Positions 1-6,531 of a stretch of DNA of 6,760 nt are shown piece after piece. Location of the stretch: NCBI GenBank assembly GCA_016180645.1, contig JACPAV010000056.1, forward strand, positions 1 through 6,760. The letters run 5' to 3'. Numbering within the stretch: position 1 is the stretch's first letter; each line of letters opens with the position of its first letter. The notes beneath the pieces were generated by a model. It saw nothing but the letters and a program-made list of their open reading frames with translations. It was not told the origin of the DNA and searched no databases. This stretch comes from Nitrospirota bacterium (GTDB lineage Bacteria; JACPQY01). Made by a program: the position numbers and the translations under genes.

Positions 1-3000
1 GGACCCCGAGGCGCCCGGGAGGGCTTCGCTGTCGGCGACGGTGCCGTTGGCGCTGAGGAGGTAGACGGTGGTTCCGGCGCCGACGTAGGTGCCGATGTAA
101 GTGCCGAATTGGTCGGTGGCGGAGACGGGGAAGCCTTTGATTTCGGCGGCGATGGTTTCGTTGGCGATGACGGCGGTGGAGCAGACCTGCGTTGAATTGC
201 CGCTGAGGTTCCCGGCGGCGTCTTTGGATCGCATTTGGTAGCAGTATTGGGTGTTGTCCGAGGCGACGGTGTCTTGGTACGAGGTGGCTCCCGAGGCGGG
301 GGTGGCGATCTGGCCGGCGCCGATCCGGTCGAGTTCATAGTTGGCGAGTCCCGAGCCGGTATCGGTGACGGTGGACCAGTTGACGGTGAGTTTGAGATTG
401 CCCGAGTTGACGACGGAGGAGATGGAGGGGACGGGAGGCGCGGTCCAGTCGTTCATCCAGGTGATGTTGAGGTTGTTGGACGTGGAGTTGCCGTTGCCGG
501 CGGCGTCGACGCAGGCGATGTAGCGGGAGTAGGTGGTATCGGCGGCGGCCGCGCCGGTGAACTGGCAGGCGGTGGTGCTCGAACAAGCGGTGCCTGATCC
601 TCCATCGTAGGCCACGTCCGTGGTGTACCAGCGGCAGGCGGTGGTCCCCGTGGCGGCATCGGTGGAGGTGAGCACAATGTCGGTGTTGGAGTCGTTCGCG
701 GTGTCGTAGTAGGCGGAGGCGGTGTCGCCCTCCACGCTGGTGAGTGTGAGCGGCGGTGCCGTCCAGTCGTTGTACCAAGTCACGGAGATGTTGTTCGCGG
801 CGGTGTTGGCATTGCCGGCGGCATCGACGCATGCGACGTATCGGGTATAGGCGGTGCCGCTTTCGGCGAGGGCGCCGATGGTGCAGAGGGAGGTGGAGGT
901 GCAGGTATTGGCCATCGAGCCGTAGGCGATGTCGGTGGTGTCCCATTTGCAGGTGGCGGCGCCGACCGTGTCGGTGACCGAGATGGCGATATCGGTGTTG
1001 GAGTCGTTGATCGTGTCGTAGTACGTGGCGGCCGTGTCGCCTTCGACGTTGGTGAGGGAGATGGAGGGAACGGTCCAGTCGTTGTACCAGGAGACGGCGA
1101 TGTTGTTGGCGGCCGTGTTGGCGTTGCCGGCGGCATCGATGCACGCGATGTATCGGGTGTAGGCGGTGCCGCTTTCGGCGAGGGCGCCGATCGTGCAGAG
1201 GGAGGTGGAGGTGCAGGTATTGGCCATGGAGCCGTAGGCGATGTCGGTGGTGTCCCATCGGCAGGTGGTCGGGCCGGAGACGGCATCGGTGGTGGAGATG
1301 GCGATATCGGTGTTGGAGTCGTTGGTGGTGTCGTAGTACGTGGCGGCGGTGTCGCCTTCGACGTTGGTGATGGAGATCGACGGGGCCGTCCAGTCGTTGG
1401 TCCACGTGACATCGAGGTTGTTGGCCGTGGAGTTCCCGTTTCCGGCGTTGTCGACGCACGCGATGTATCGGTTGTAGGTGGTTCCTTCGGTGTCGGCCCC
1501 CGTGACGGAGCAGGCGGTGGTACTCCCGCAGACGGTGCCGCTTCCCGTGGTCCAGGCCGTATCCGCGGTGTACCAGCGGCAGGCCGACGTGCCGGACGCG
1601 GTTGTGGAGGCGGTTTCGGAAGTGAGAACGACGTCGGTATTGGAGTCGTTTGCGTTGTCATAGAACGTGGCGGCGGTATCGCCTTCGATGCTGGTCAGGG
1701 CGAGCGCCGAGGCCACGGTGTCGTATTTGATTGTGTAGACGGTGGCGATGGTCGTATTCCCGGCGTTGTCTTTAGTTTTCACGCGGAAGTACCAGGTACC
1801 GTTGCCGGGGGCGGTGCCGTTCGTCCAGGTGGTTTGGTAGCCGATCCAGCCGCCCGCGGTTTCGGGGTCGGCGGACGCGTTGGAGCCGAAGTAGATCCAG
1901 TATCCGTTGACTCCGGCGAGGCCGTTGTCCGTGGCGTGGGTCCAGGTCATGCAGGGGTCATCGGAGGTGTTTTGCCAGGTATTGTCGCCGAGCGCGGCGC
2001 CGGTGCAGGAGCCGTTGTCCACCTTGGCGGCGAGGCCCGTCGGGCTGTTGGGCGCCTGGCGATCGACGATGACGTTATTGTCGATGGAGTTCCCTGTCAG
2101 TGCGTCGCCAGCCCGGTCGTTGTCGTTGTCCGTGGCGGTGGCGCGGACGCAGTAGCGCGCGTCCGTAACCGGCAGGGTCCACGCGACGCAGTAATCCGTC
2201 GTGCTGCATCCCGTGGAGGGATCGGTATCCGTGCCGATATTCGTCCAGGTGGTATCGCACGCCGCGCCGAGCCAGGACGTGTATTCGAACTGGATCTGGG
2301 CGATGCCCGAGTCGTCGCCTTCGACGGGGTCGCTGGCCGTCGCGGTCAGGTTCACGTTGGCGTTGAGATAGGAGGGCGCATCGAAAGTGACGGAGGGGGC
2401 CGTGGTATCGTCGTCGGCGACGTTATAGGTGAAGGTCTGGCACGCTCCCGTGATTTGCTGGCCGGCATTGGTGTGGCAATCGTATTCCGCGTCGCCTTCG
2501 ACGCCCGGCGCCGAGAAGTCTTCTTTGCCGGTGGCCACGGTGCAGCTTCCGGAAGCGGGGATTTCATCGTTGCCCCACTCATTGTCCTTGTCGAAGAGGT
2601 AGACGTAGAAACTCGTGTTGCCGAGGTTGTGGACGGGTTCGAAGTTGGCGGCGGAGTGGGCGTCGATGTGCCAGTAGTAAGTGGAATGGACTTCCGGATA
2701 GCGGACGTACATGTCTTCGTACTCGTTTTCGCCCCAGCCGTCGGCGCCGGCCATGCCGGAAATCACCACGCGGAAATCGATCTGGTTGCTGCCGTCGTTC
2801 CAGTCGGCGATGGTGGGCCCATCCACGGTGTCGAGGAGGGTGAAGGTTCGCCAGGTCCAACCGTGGGACGGGGTGTAGTTGCCGAGATTCGTCCAGCCGC
2901 CCCACGCGCCGTCGTCGTAGCGGTTGTACTGCACCGTGACCGTGGGGTTGGACTGGTCCGGGTCGCACGATCCCGGCCACCAGATATCGCACCATTCGTT

Positions 3001-5385
3001 CATGTACTCTTGGAGATCGAGCGTCACAACCATGCGGTCGATGTTGAAGTAGGCTTGCTTTCCGGGGTAGCCGACCGTATCGGAAGTGATTTGCGGGATT
3101 GTGGCGGAGGCCCAATCGCTCTGACCGGGGAGGCTTGTATCCGTGTCGCCGCCTGAGCCTCCGTAGTCGTTGGAATACCAGTGCGTCTGGCTTCCGCTCC
3201 TTGAGCACCAGTAGGTGTCCACCTCCGCGTCGCCTCCGCTCGGGGGACCGTAAGAGCAGGAATCCGAGTTTCGGTCGCCGCTGTTCCAGTTGTACGTGTT
3301 GGTGCCGGCCGCGGGGATTCGGGATTGAGAGCCTGCGCAGTAGTAGGTGGCGGAGCCTGCGGTGTGATCCACCACCGTCACGGCGCCGGCGTCATCATCA
3401 TTATCGGTTTGGGAGAACGTGGCGGACACCGAGTAGGAGGTTGCGCTGTCCAGAATGTTTGCGGTGTAGTTCACGGTGTTGAGTGCGAGCGTGTCGGCCG
3501 CGGGTCCGCAATCGTCGTCATAGGTGTATGGACCGGCGTGGGCTGCGCCGGTGGCGTAGAGGCCGGCGTTGTCCACGGAACGGACGTGGAAGTACATGGG
3601 GCCGGAGTCGGTCATTGTGGCGGTCACGCTGGTGGCGGTCGTCCAGTTGTCGCCGGACGTCGGCACCGTTGTGGCGCTGTTGTCTATTTTCCACCGGTAG
3701 CCTTGGATGCCGGAGGTGTCGGAGGCGCCCGACCACGACATGTCGTTTGTGTTGTCGGAGTTGGAGCAGCCGCTGACGGTGTGACTGCTGCTGGAGACGC
3801 TGGAGGGGTTCGTGGGCGGCGTTGTGTCTTTGTTGTACCAGTATTTCACTTTGATGGCGGTGCCGTCGAAGTATTGTTGAACGTTGCCCCCGCCGTCCGT
3901 GGCGCGGACACAATAGTCGTCAATCCCCTCGGCTGCGGTGGACCACCCGTTGAAGGCTGAGAGGGTGGTGCTCTGGCTCCCGGACCACGCGGAGGCCCAG
4001 CCGGCGTTATCGCAGTCCTTATCCACCTCAACGAGTGTGAGATTGGTCCGATTTCCGGCGGCATCGTCCCATGAGGTGGTCTCGCTGTTTGGGTTGGTTG
4101 TGATTGCGACGGTTGCGCCGGGATCGGATGTGTAGGGGCCGTAGGTGCGGTCGTATTCAACCTGGGTGGCGGTGTAGCTGGGGTCGGCGCAGAGGTTATC
4201 GGCTTCGTAGAGCTCCACTTTGATCCGTCCCGTTGAATTCCACGGACTCCAAACGTTGTCGGACTGGGCATCGCAACAGCACGCGAAGCAGCCGCACCCG
4301 GAATTCCACTGGGTGGTGTCGTCGAACTCGAAGATGTCCACCGGCCAGGCATCCATATCCGTCCTTTGCGCGGCGGAGAAATAGACCCTGGAGCGTGTGG
4401 GCGTCTGGCCGTACGAGAGCGGATAGTAGACGGTCAGGCACCACCCGCCGGTGCAGGACCGGCTGTCCGAGATCGTTTCGATGTGGTGCATGGTGGGGGG
4501 TGTCTGGTCTACTGCGAAACCGGTCGAGTCCGTTCTTGCCGATCCTGGATCGTGGTAATTCGCGGTGGCGCCGGAACCGCAATCCCGAAGCACGGTTGCT
4601 GACCACGTTGATAGGTCATTGTTTCTTGCACGCACAGACCAGTAATACCTTCCCTGGGGGAAAGTGTAGGTTACGGTCTTGCTCGTACTCGTGCCATTGC
4701 TTGTCCACCCGATCGTTTCGCAACCACCCGCTGTCGTTCCGATGCAATATTGATAGTCATAAATCCCGGTGTTCGAATCGCTCGACGTTCCCCATGAGGC
4801 CGATGTACTGGTCACACTGCCATATACCTGTCCCGATTCAGTGACCGTCAACGAACTGGGCGTTGACGGACCCGTATCGTCACAGTAGTAACTCTTATAA
4901 TCTATCGTTACTGAATCGGGGCAGTCGCCATCACCATCGCCGCAATTGGCAACCCCTGTATCGGTAGCCGCGGAAGTACGCCATGAGTTATCAGCATAGC
5001 CCGTAAGGGTTATGCCTCCAAGGCAACTGTCCCAATCGCTTGAGTCACCACTCCATGTCGCTATCGTGCTGTCTTGATCTCTAACTTTTGTTTGAACATT
5101 TACAGAGCCGGAAACCGCGGCGGTACTATTGAACCAGGTATTGAACGCATTGCTGCTCCCCGGATCCCATGCCGTGGGTGTATATTGATCCGCGGTTTCA
5201 CTCCCGACTCTTAGGATCACGTAGGGGTCTGAATTATCGAGGAAACCATCACAGTCACCGATAGAGTTTACGGTTCCTACCTCAAAGTAGAATTTTATTG
5301 CCGCCTGCGCATCTCCAACGAGAACACAAGCGGTTAATGCAAGAACAGATCCAGGGACGAGAAACCATCTCGAATCCATTTTCAT
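1..5385 (-). CDS. Giant secreted multidomain FN3/Ig-like repeat protein (C-terminus outside window)
   Basis: An open frame of 1795 codons without a stop, running off the left edge. Start chosen at the ATG at 5385-5383; a second in-frame ATG is at 5379-5377. Residues 1-28 form a signal peptide (K2, R6, hydrophobic 7-24, likely cut after AQA at 26-28). Visible modules: C2-like domain about 30-125; DGDGD acidic motif 150-154; FN3-like 171-266; an unusual domain 296-415 with a five-Cys cluster at 364-371; Ig/FN3-like about 410-520; FN3 521-632; Ser/Tyr/Trp/Cys-rich stretch 636-760; jelly-roll-like 770-897; Ig-like 995-1108; FN3 1111-1224; four four-Cys Ig-like repeats 1226-1649; FN3 1649-1738; possible start of a beta-propeller from 1750. 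No catalytic signature was recognised, so an adhesive or ligand-binding surface role is inferred. The gene lies 56 bp after the lipoprotein gene. Codon 1 to about codon 295 use more A/T-ending codons than the rest. The frame is certain; individual domain names are pattern-based. Confidence 0.93.
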   Translation of the reverse strand, partial: MKMDSRWFLVPGSVLALTACVLVGDAQAAIKFYFEVGTVNSIGDCDGFLDNSDPYVILRVGSETADQYTPTAWDPGSSNAFNTWFNSTAAVSGSVNVQTKVRDQDSTIATWSGDSSDWDSCLGGITLTGYADNSWRTSAATDTGVANCGDGDGDCPDSVTIDYKSYYCDDTGPSTPSSLTVTESGQVYGSVTSTSASWGTSSDSNTGIYDYQYCIGTTAGGCETIGWTSNGTSTSKTVTYTFPQGRYYWSVRARNNDLSTWSATVLRDCGSGATANYHDPGSARTDSTGFAVDQTPPTMHHIETISDSRSCTGGWCLTVYYPLSYGQTPTRSRVYFSAAQRTDMDAWPVDIFEFDDTTQWNSGCGCFACCCDAQSDNVWSPWNSTGRIKVELYEADNLCADPSYTATQVEYDRTYGPYTSDPGATVAITTNPNSETTSWDDAAGNRTNLTLVEVDKDCDNAGWASAWSGSQSTTLSAFNGWSTAAEGIDDYCVRATDGGGNVQQYFDGTAIKVKYWYNKDTTPPTNPSSVSSSSHTVSGCSNSDNTNDMSWSGASDTSGIQGYRWKIDNSATTVPTSGDNWTTATSVTATMTDSGPMYFHVRSVDNAGLYATGAAHAGPYTYDDDCGPAADTLALNTVNYTANILDSATSYSVSATFSQTDNDDDAGAVTVVDHTAGSATYYCAGSQSRIPAAGTNTYNWNSGDRNSDSCSYGPPSGGDAEVDTYWCSRSGSQTHWYSNDYGGSGGDTDTSLPGQSDWASATIPQITSDTVGYPGKQAYFNIDRMVVTLDLQEYMNEWCDIWWPGSCDPDQSNPTVTVQYNRYDDGAWGGWTNLGNYTPSHGWTWRTFTLLDTVDGPTIADWNDGSNQIDFRVVISGMAGADGWGENEYEDMYVRYPEVHSTYYWHIDAHSAANFEPVHNLGNTSFYVYLFDKDNEWGNDEIPASGSCTVATGKEDFSAPGVEGDAEYDCHTNAGQQITGACQTFTYNVADDDTTAPSVTFDAPSYLNANVNLTATASDPVEGDDSGIAQIQFEYTSWLGAACDTTWTNIGTDTDPSTGCSTTDYCVAWTLPVTDARYCVRATATDNDNDRAGDALTGNSIDNNVIVDRQAPNSPTGLAAKVDNGSCTGAALGDNTWQNTSDDPCMTWTHATDNGLAGVNGYWIYFGSNASADPETAGGWIGYQTTWTNGTAPGNGTWYFRVKTKDNAGNTTIATVYTIKYDTVASALALTSIEGDTAATFYDNANDSNTDVVLTSETASTTASGTSACRWYTADTAWTTGSGTVCGSTTACSVTGADTEGTTYNRYIACVDNAGNGNSTANNLDVTWTNDWTAPSISITNVEGDTAATYYDTTNDSNTDIAISTTDAVSGPTTCRWDTTDIAYGSMANTCTSTSLCTIGALAESGTAYTRYIACIDAAGNANTAANNIAVSWYNDWTVPSISLTNVEGDTAATYYDTINDSNTDIAISVTDTVGAATCKWDTTDIAYGSMANTCTSTSLCTIGALAESGTAYTRYVACVDAAGNANTAANNISVTWYNDWTAPPLTLTSVEGDTASAYYDTANDSNTDIVLTSTDAATGTTACRWYTTDVAYDGGSGTACSSTTACQFTGAAAADTTYSRYIACVDAAGNGNSTSNNLNITWMNDWTAPPVPSISSVVNSGNLKLTVNWSTVTDTGSGLANYELDRIGAGQIATPASGATSYQDTVASDNTQYCYQMRSKDAAGNLSGNSTQVCSTAVIANETIAAEIKGFPVSATDQFGTYIGTYVGAGTTVYLLSANGTVADSEALPGASGS
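841..946 (-). repeat. Near-identical 106-bp direct repeat, copy in Ig-like repeat 3
   Basis: This segment aligns without gaps to 1153-1258 at an offset of 312 bp, with three mismatches by eye. The match includes synonymous positions, so it reflects recent duplication or conversion between repeats 2 and 3, not only protein-level constraint. Confidence 0.9.
1153..1258 (-). repeat. Near-identical 106-bp direct repeat, copy in Ig-like repeat 2
   Basis: Partner of the segment at 841-946. Similarity continues less perfectly on both sides, with several differences in the 32 bp at 1121-1152 against 809-840. This places the freshest exchange in the Cys-rich half of the domain. Confidence 0.9.
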
Positions 5386-5441
5386 TTGGGCAAGACGCTT
5401 CAGGTAGGGACGAAAAACCTCCAAGACGCGGCAGATGTCTC
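5386..5441 (-). promoter_or_regulatory. Short intergenic gap with a poorly placed Shine-Dalgarno-like GGAGG
   Basis: These 56 bp separate the lipoprotein stop from the giant gene's ATG. GGAGG at 5422-5418 (minus strand) lies about 32 nt before the ATG at 5385, too far for normal initiation. A weaker GAAG at 5401-5398 sits 12 nt before it. No well-spaced alternative start serves the GGAGG: only a CTG at 5403-5401 lies 14 nt downstream. The octamer CAAGACGC (+ strand) occurs twice, at 5391-5398 and 5422-5429. No terminator hairpin was seen, which fits co-transcription with the lipoprotein gene. Confidence 0.4.
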
Positions 5442-6353
5442 TCACCTCTTGATCTCCAGGTCGTCGAACAGGGCGCCGTCGATGGTGGCTTCCAGGGGTT
5501 TGGCGTTCGGGCCGGCCATGGTGCCCATGGAGAAGACGGGTTTCGGAATCATCACGTTTTCTTCTCCGGCCACCTGACTGCCATCCACGAACATTTTCAC
5601 CTTGAATGCGACGGGGTCGTAGACGATCCGGTAGCGGTGCCAGCTCCCGCGGGTGATGGATCGAACGATTCGGGGGACGGCCGGTGCGATCCCACCGGTT
5701 CTTCGGACGGGCGGTTCCCCTTCCGGAGGCGTGTCAATCGAGGGTGGAGCCCCAAAGACGGGAGGCGAAATCCGGTCCACCATCACCATGACCTGCTCTG
5801 GGAACACGAGGAAAGAAACGCCGGTCTTGCTTACGGTATCAACAAGTGCGACCAAACCCGCCGGGGGGATGGACGGAGCTTGCGGGCTCGGAAGGGGATT
5901 CTCCGTCCGGAGCACGGGGTCGGGAATGATCGTGTTCAGCAGACTTGGGAGGGTTGCGGACATTCGGTGGGAAACCTGGATGTCGATGATCGTTTCCGGA
6001 TCGGCTTTGACCGTTTGCGATACGATGAGCTTGTCCTTGGCTGAGACGGCGCCGGAGATTTCCAGCTTTCCGTCTCTGACTTCGTACTTGAGTTGATTTT
6101 CACTTTTTGTGGTGGTCGAAATGTTCTGGGCGATTTTCCATCCGCCCTCCTCGGCGCCGTCTCCGAGCACGAGGTCGGTGTCAAAGCTTTCGTGCGAGAC
6201 GGTTTGGGGTTCCTTGGCTTTCTTGGAGCATCCGACGATCGAGTTGGAGAAGAAGAGCAGGAGAACAACAAGCGCGGTGGAGCGGGGAATCCAGGTGCGG
6301 CCTTGAGAGAGGTAGAGTGTTGTTGGGCCAGGTAGAAGTTGCCTTATGTTCAT
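5442..6353 (-). CDS. Lipoprotein with LamG/concanavalin-like domain
   Basis: A 303-residue protein. Residues 25-41 hold a hydrophobic segment preceded by R24 and ending in the lipobox IVGC (Cys42), followed by SKKAKE, so a membrane-anchored lipoprotein is expected. The N-region before the hydrophobic core is long (24 residues), so the true start could be later, though no good later ATG or GTG exists. A GAG seven nt before the ATG is the only Shine-Dalgarno-like signal. Residues 55-125 (FDTD, GGWK, YEVRDGKLEISG) and 238-303 (WHRYRIVYD, KVKMFVDG, ending IDGALFDDLEIKR) match the front and back strands of jelly-roll domains of the LamG / 3-keto-disaccharide hydrolase-like type. They are separated by Pro-rich stretches at 144-165 and 196-229. 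No catalytic residues are recognisable; binding of a glycan or of the partner protein is inferred. It probably forms an operon with the giant gene downstream. Confidence 0.88.
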   Translation of the reverse strand: MNIRQLLPGPTTLYLSQGRTWIPRSTALVVLLLFFSNSIVGCSKKAKEPQTVSHESFDTDLVLGDGAEEGGWKIAQNISTTTKSENQLKYEVRDGKLEISGAVSAKDKLIVSQTVKADPETIIDIQVSHRMSATLPSLLNTIIPDPVLRTENPLPSPQAPSIPPAGLVALVDTVSKTGVSFLVFPEQVMVMVDRISPPVFGAPPSIDTPPEGEPPVRRTGGIAPAVPRIVRSITRGSWHRYRIVYDPVAFKVKMFVDGSQVAGEENVMIPKPVFSMGTMAGPNAKPLEATIDGALFDDLEIKR

Positions 6354-6397
6354 TCAGTTTCTCGTTTGCCGTTCTTTCTGTGGAATCTGTGTACACT

Positions 6398-6437
6398 GTG
6401 AGCCAACTAGCACCCCTGTGTCAAGGAACTGGCTCAC
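6398..6437 (-). promoter_or_regulatory. Candidate promoter: TTGACA -35 box inside an inverted repeat
   Basis: The perfect -35 hexamer TTGACA reads at 6424-6419 on the minus strand. A 17-bp spacer would put the -10 hexamer at 6401-6396, which reads TCACAG and is a poor match, so this would be a weak, activator-dependent promoter. The box lies between perfect 8-bp inverted arms, GTGAGCCA (6398-6405) and TGGCTCAC (6430-6437). Arm centres are 32 bp apart, about three helical turns. An 8-bp palindrome, GTGTACAC, adjoins at 6389-6396, near the predicted start of transcription. The arms are seen directly; regulator binding is inferred. Confidence 0.45.
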
Positions 6438-6450
6438 GATTTTTTTTGGA

Positions 6451-6470
6451 AATGTGATTTTCATCACATT
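6451..6470 (-). promoter_or_regulatory. CRP/FNR-type operator palindrome
   Basis: AATGTGAT (6451-6458) and ATCACATT (6463-6470) form a perfect palindrome with a 4-bp centre. They contain TGTGA-N6-TCACA, the classic CRP consensus, and the flanking A at 6450 also agrees with the extended E. coli consensus. If the TTGACA at 6424-6419 is a -35 box with a 17-bp spacer, the palindrome centre (6460.5) falls at -71.5, a standard class I activator position. A tract of eight A (minus strand) lies between operator and promoter. The likely target is the lipoprotein / giant-protein unit. Confidence 0.65.
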
Positions 6471-6531
6471 GCCGTCTCATTGAGAGTAACTATGTTGACT
6501 GTCTCAGTCCACATTAGGCGGACATGGTCTT

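Larger units (their letters stand above)
439..1710 (-). repeat. Four tandem ~105-residue four-cysteine Ig-like repeats
   Basis: Four in-frame repeats within the giant protein, at residues 1226-1334, 1335-1439, 1440-1543 and 1544-1649. Each starts with an (I/V)EGDTA motif followed by Y/F-YD and NDSNTD, and ends with D-x-AGN and an NDWT(A/V)P linker. Each holds four conserved cysteines: 1269/1286/1292/1310, 1375/1391/1397/1415, 1479/1495/1501/1519 and 1584/1601/1607/1625. The order CxW, C, C, YxxC would suit two disulfides per domain in an extracytoplasmic beta-sandwich. Repeats 1 and 4 share a GSGT-x-C / STTAC subtype; repeats 2 and 3 share a DIAYGSMANTC / LCTIGALAESGTAY subtype. The repeat boundaries are seen directly; the Ig-like fold is inferred. 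Confidence 0.92.

Noticed and set aside
335-1661. Long minus-strand frames at 335-1459 and 780-1661
   Set aside because: Their His/Arg-rich and Pro/Thr/Ser-rich products are out-of-frame readings of the four Ig-like repeats; the clean conserved repeat protein lies in the frame of the giant gene.
439-1710. Periodic repeats considered as a CRISPR or satellite array
   Set aside because: The period of about 312-327 bp is in frame, diverged and coding for beta-sandwich repeats; there are no short identical repeats with unique spacers.
1834-3156. 440-codon open frame on the + strand
   Set aside because: It is antisense to the giant gene; its Val/Gly/Ala/Arg-rich product is what complementing C-ending codons gives. 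No domain, signal or ribosome site supports it.
3325-4844. + strand frames at 3325-3960 and 4233-4844
   Set aside because: Antisense shadows with low-complexity Arg/Ser/Cys or Val/Gly composition, lying over recognisable FN3 and Cys-cluster coding sequence.
5298-6457. + strand frames over the lipoprotein gene (5298-6044, 5653-6096, 6107-6457)
   Set aside because: They are opposite a gene with a lipobox and jelly-roll motifs, and they show no domain of their own.
6441-6470. Palindrome plus T-run read as an intrinsic terminator
   Set aside because: On the + strand the T-run precedes the hairpin and on the minus strand it reads as A's before the promoter, so neither orientation gives hairpin-then-U-tract. 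No + strand gene is there to end.
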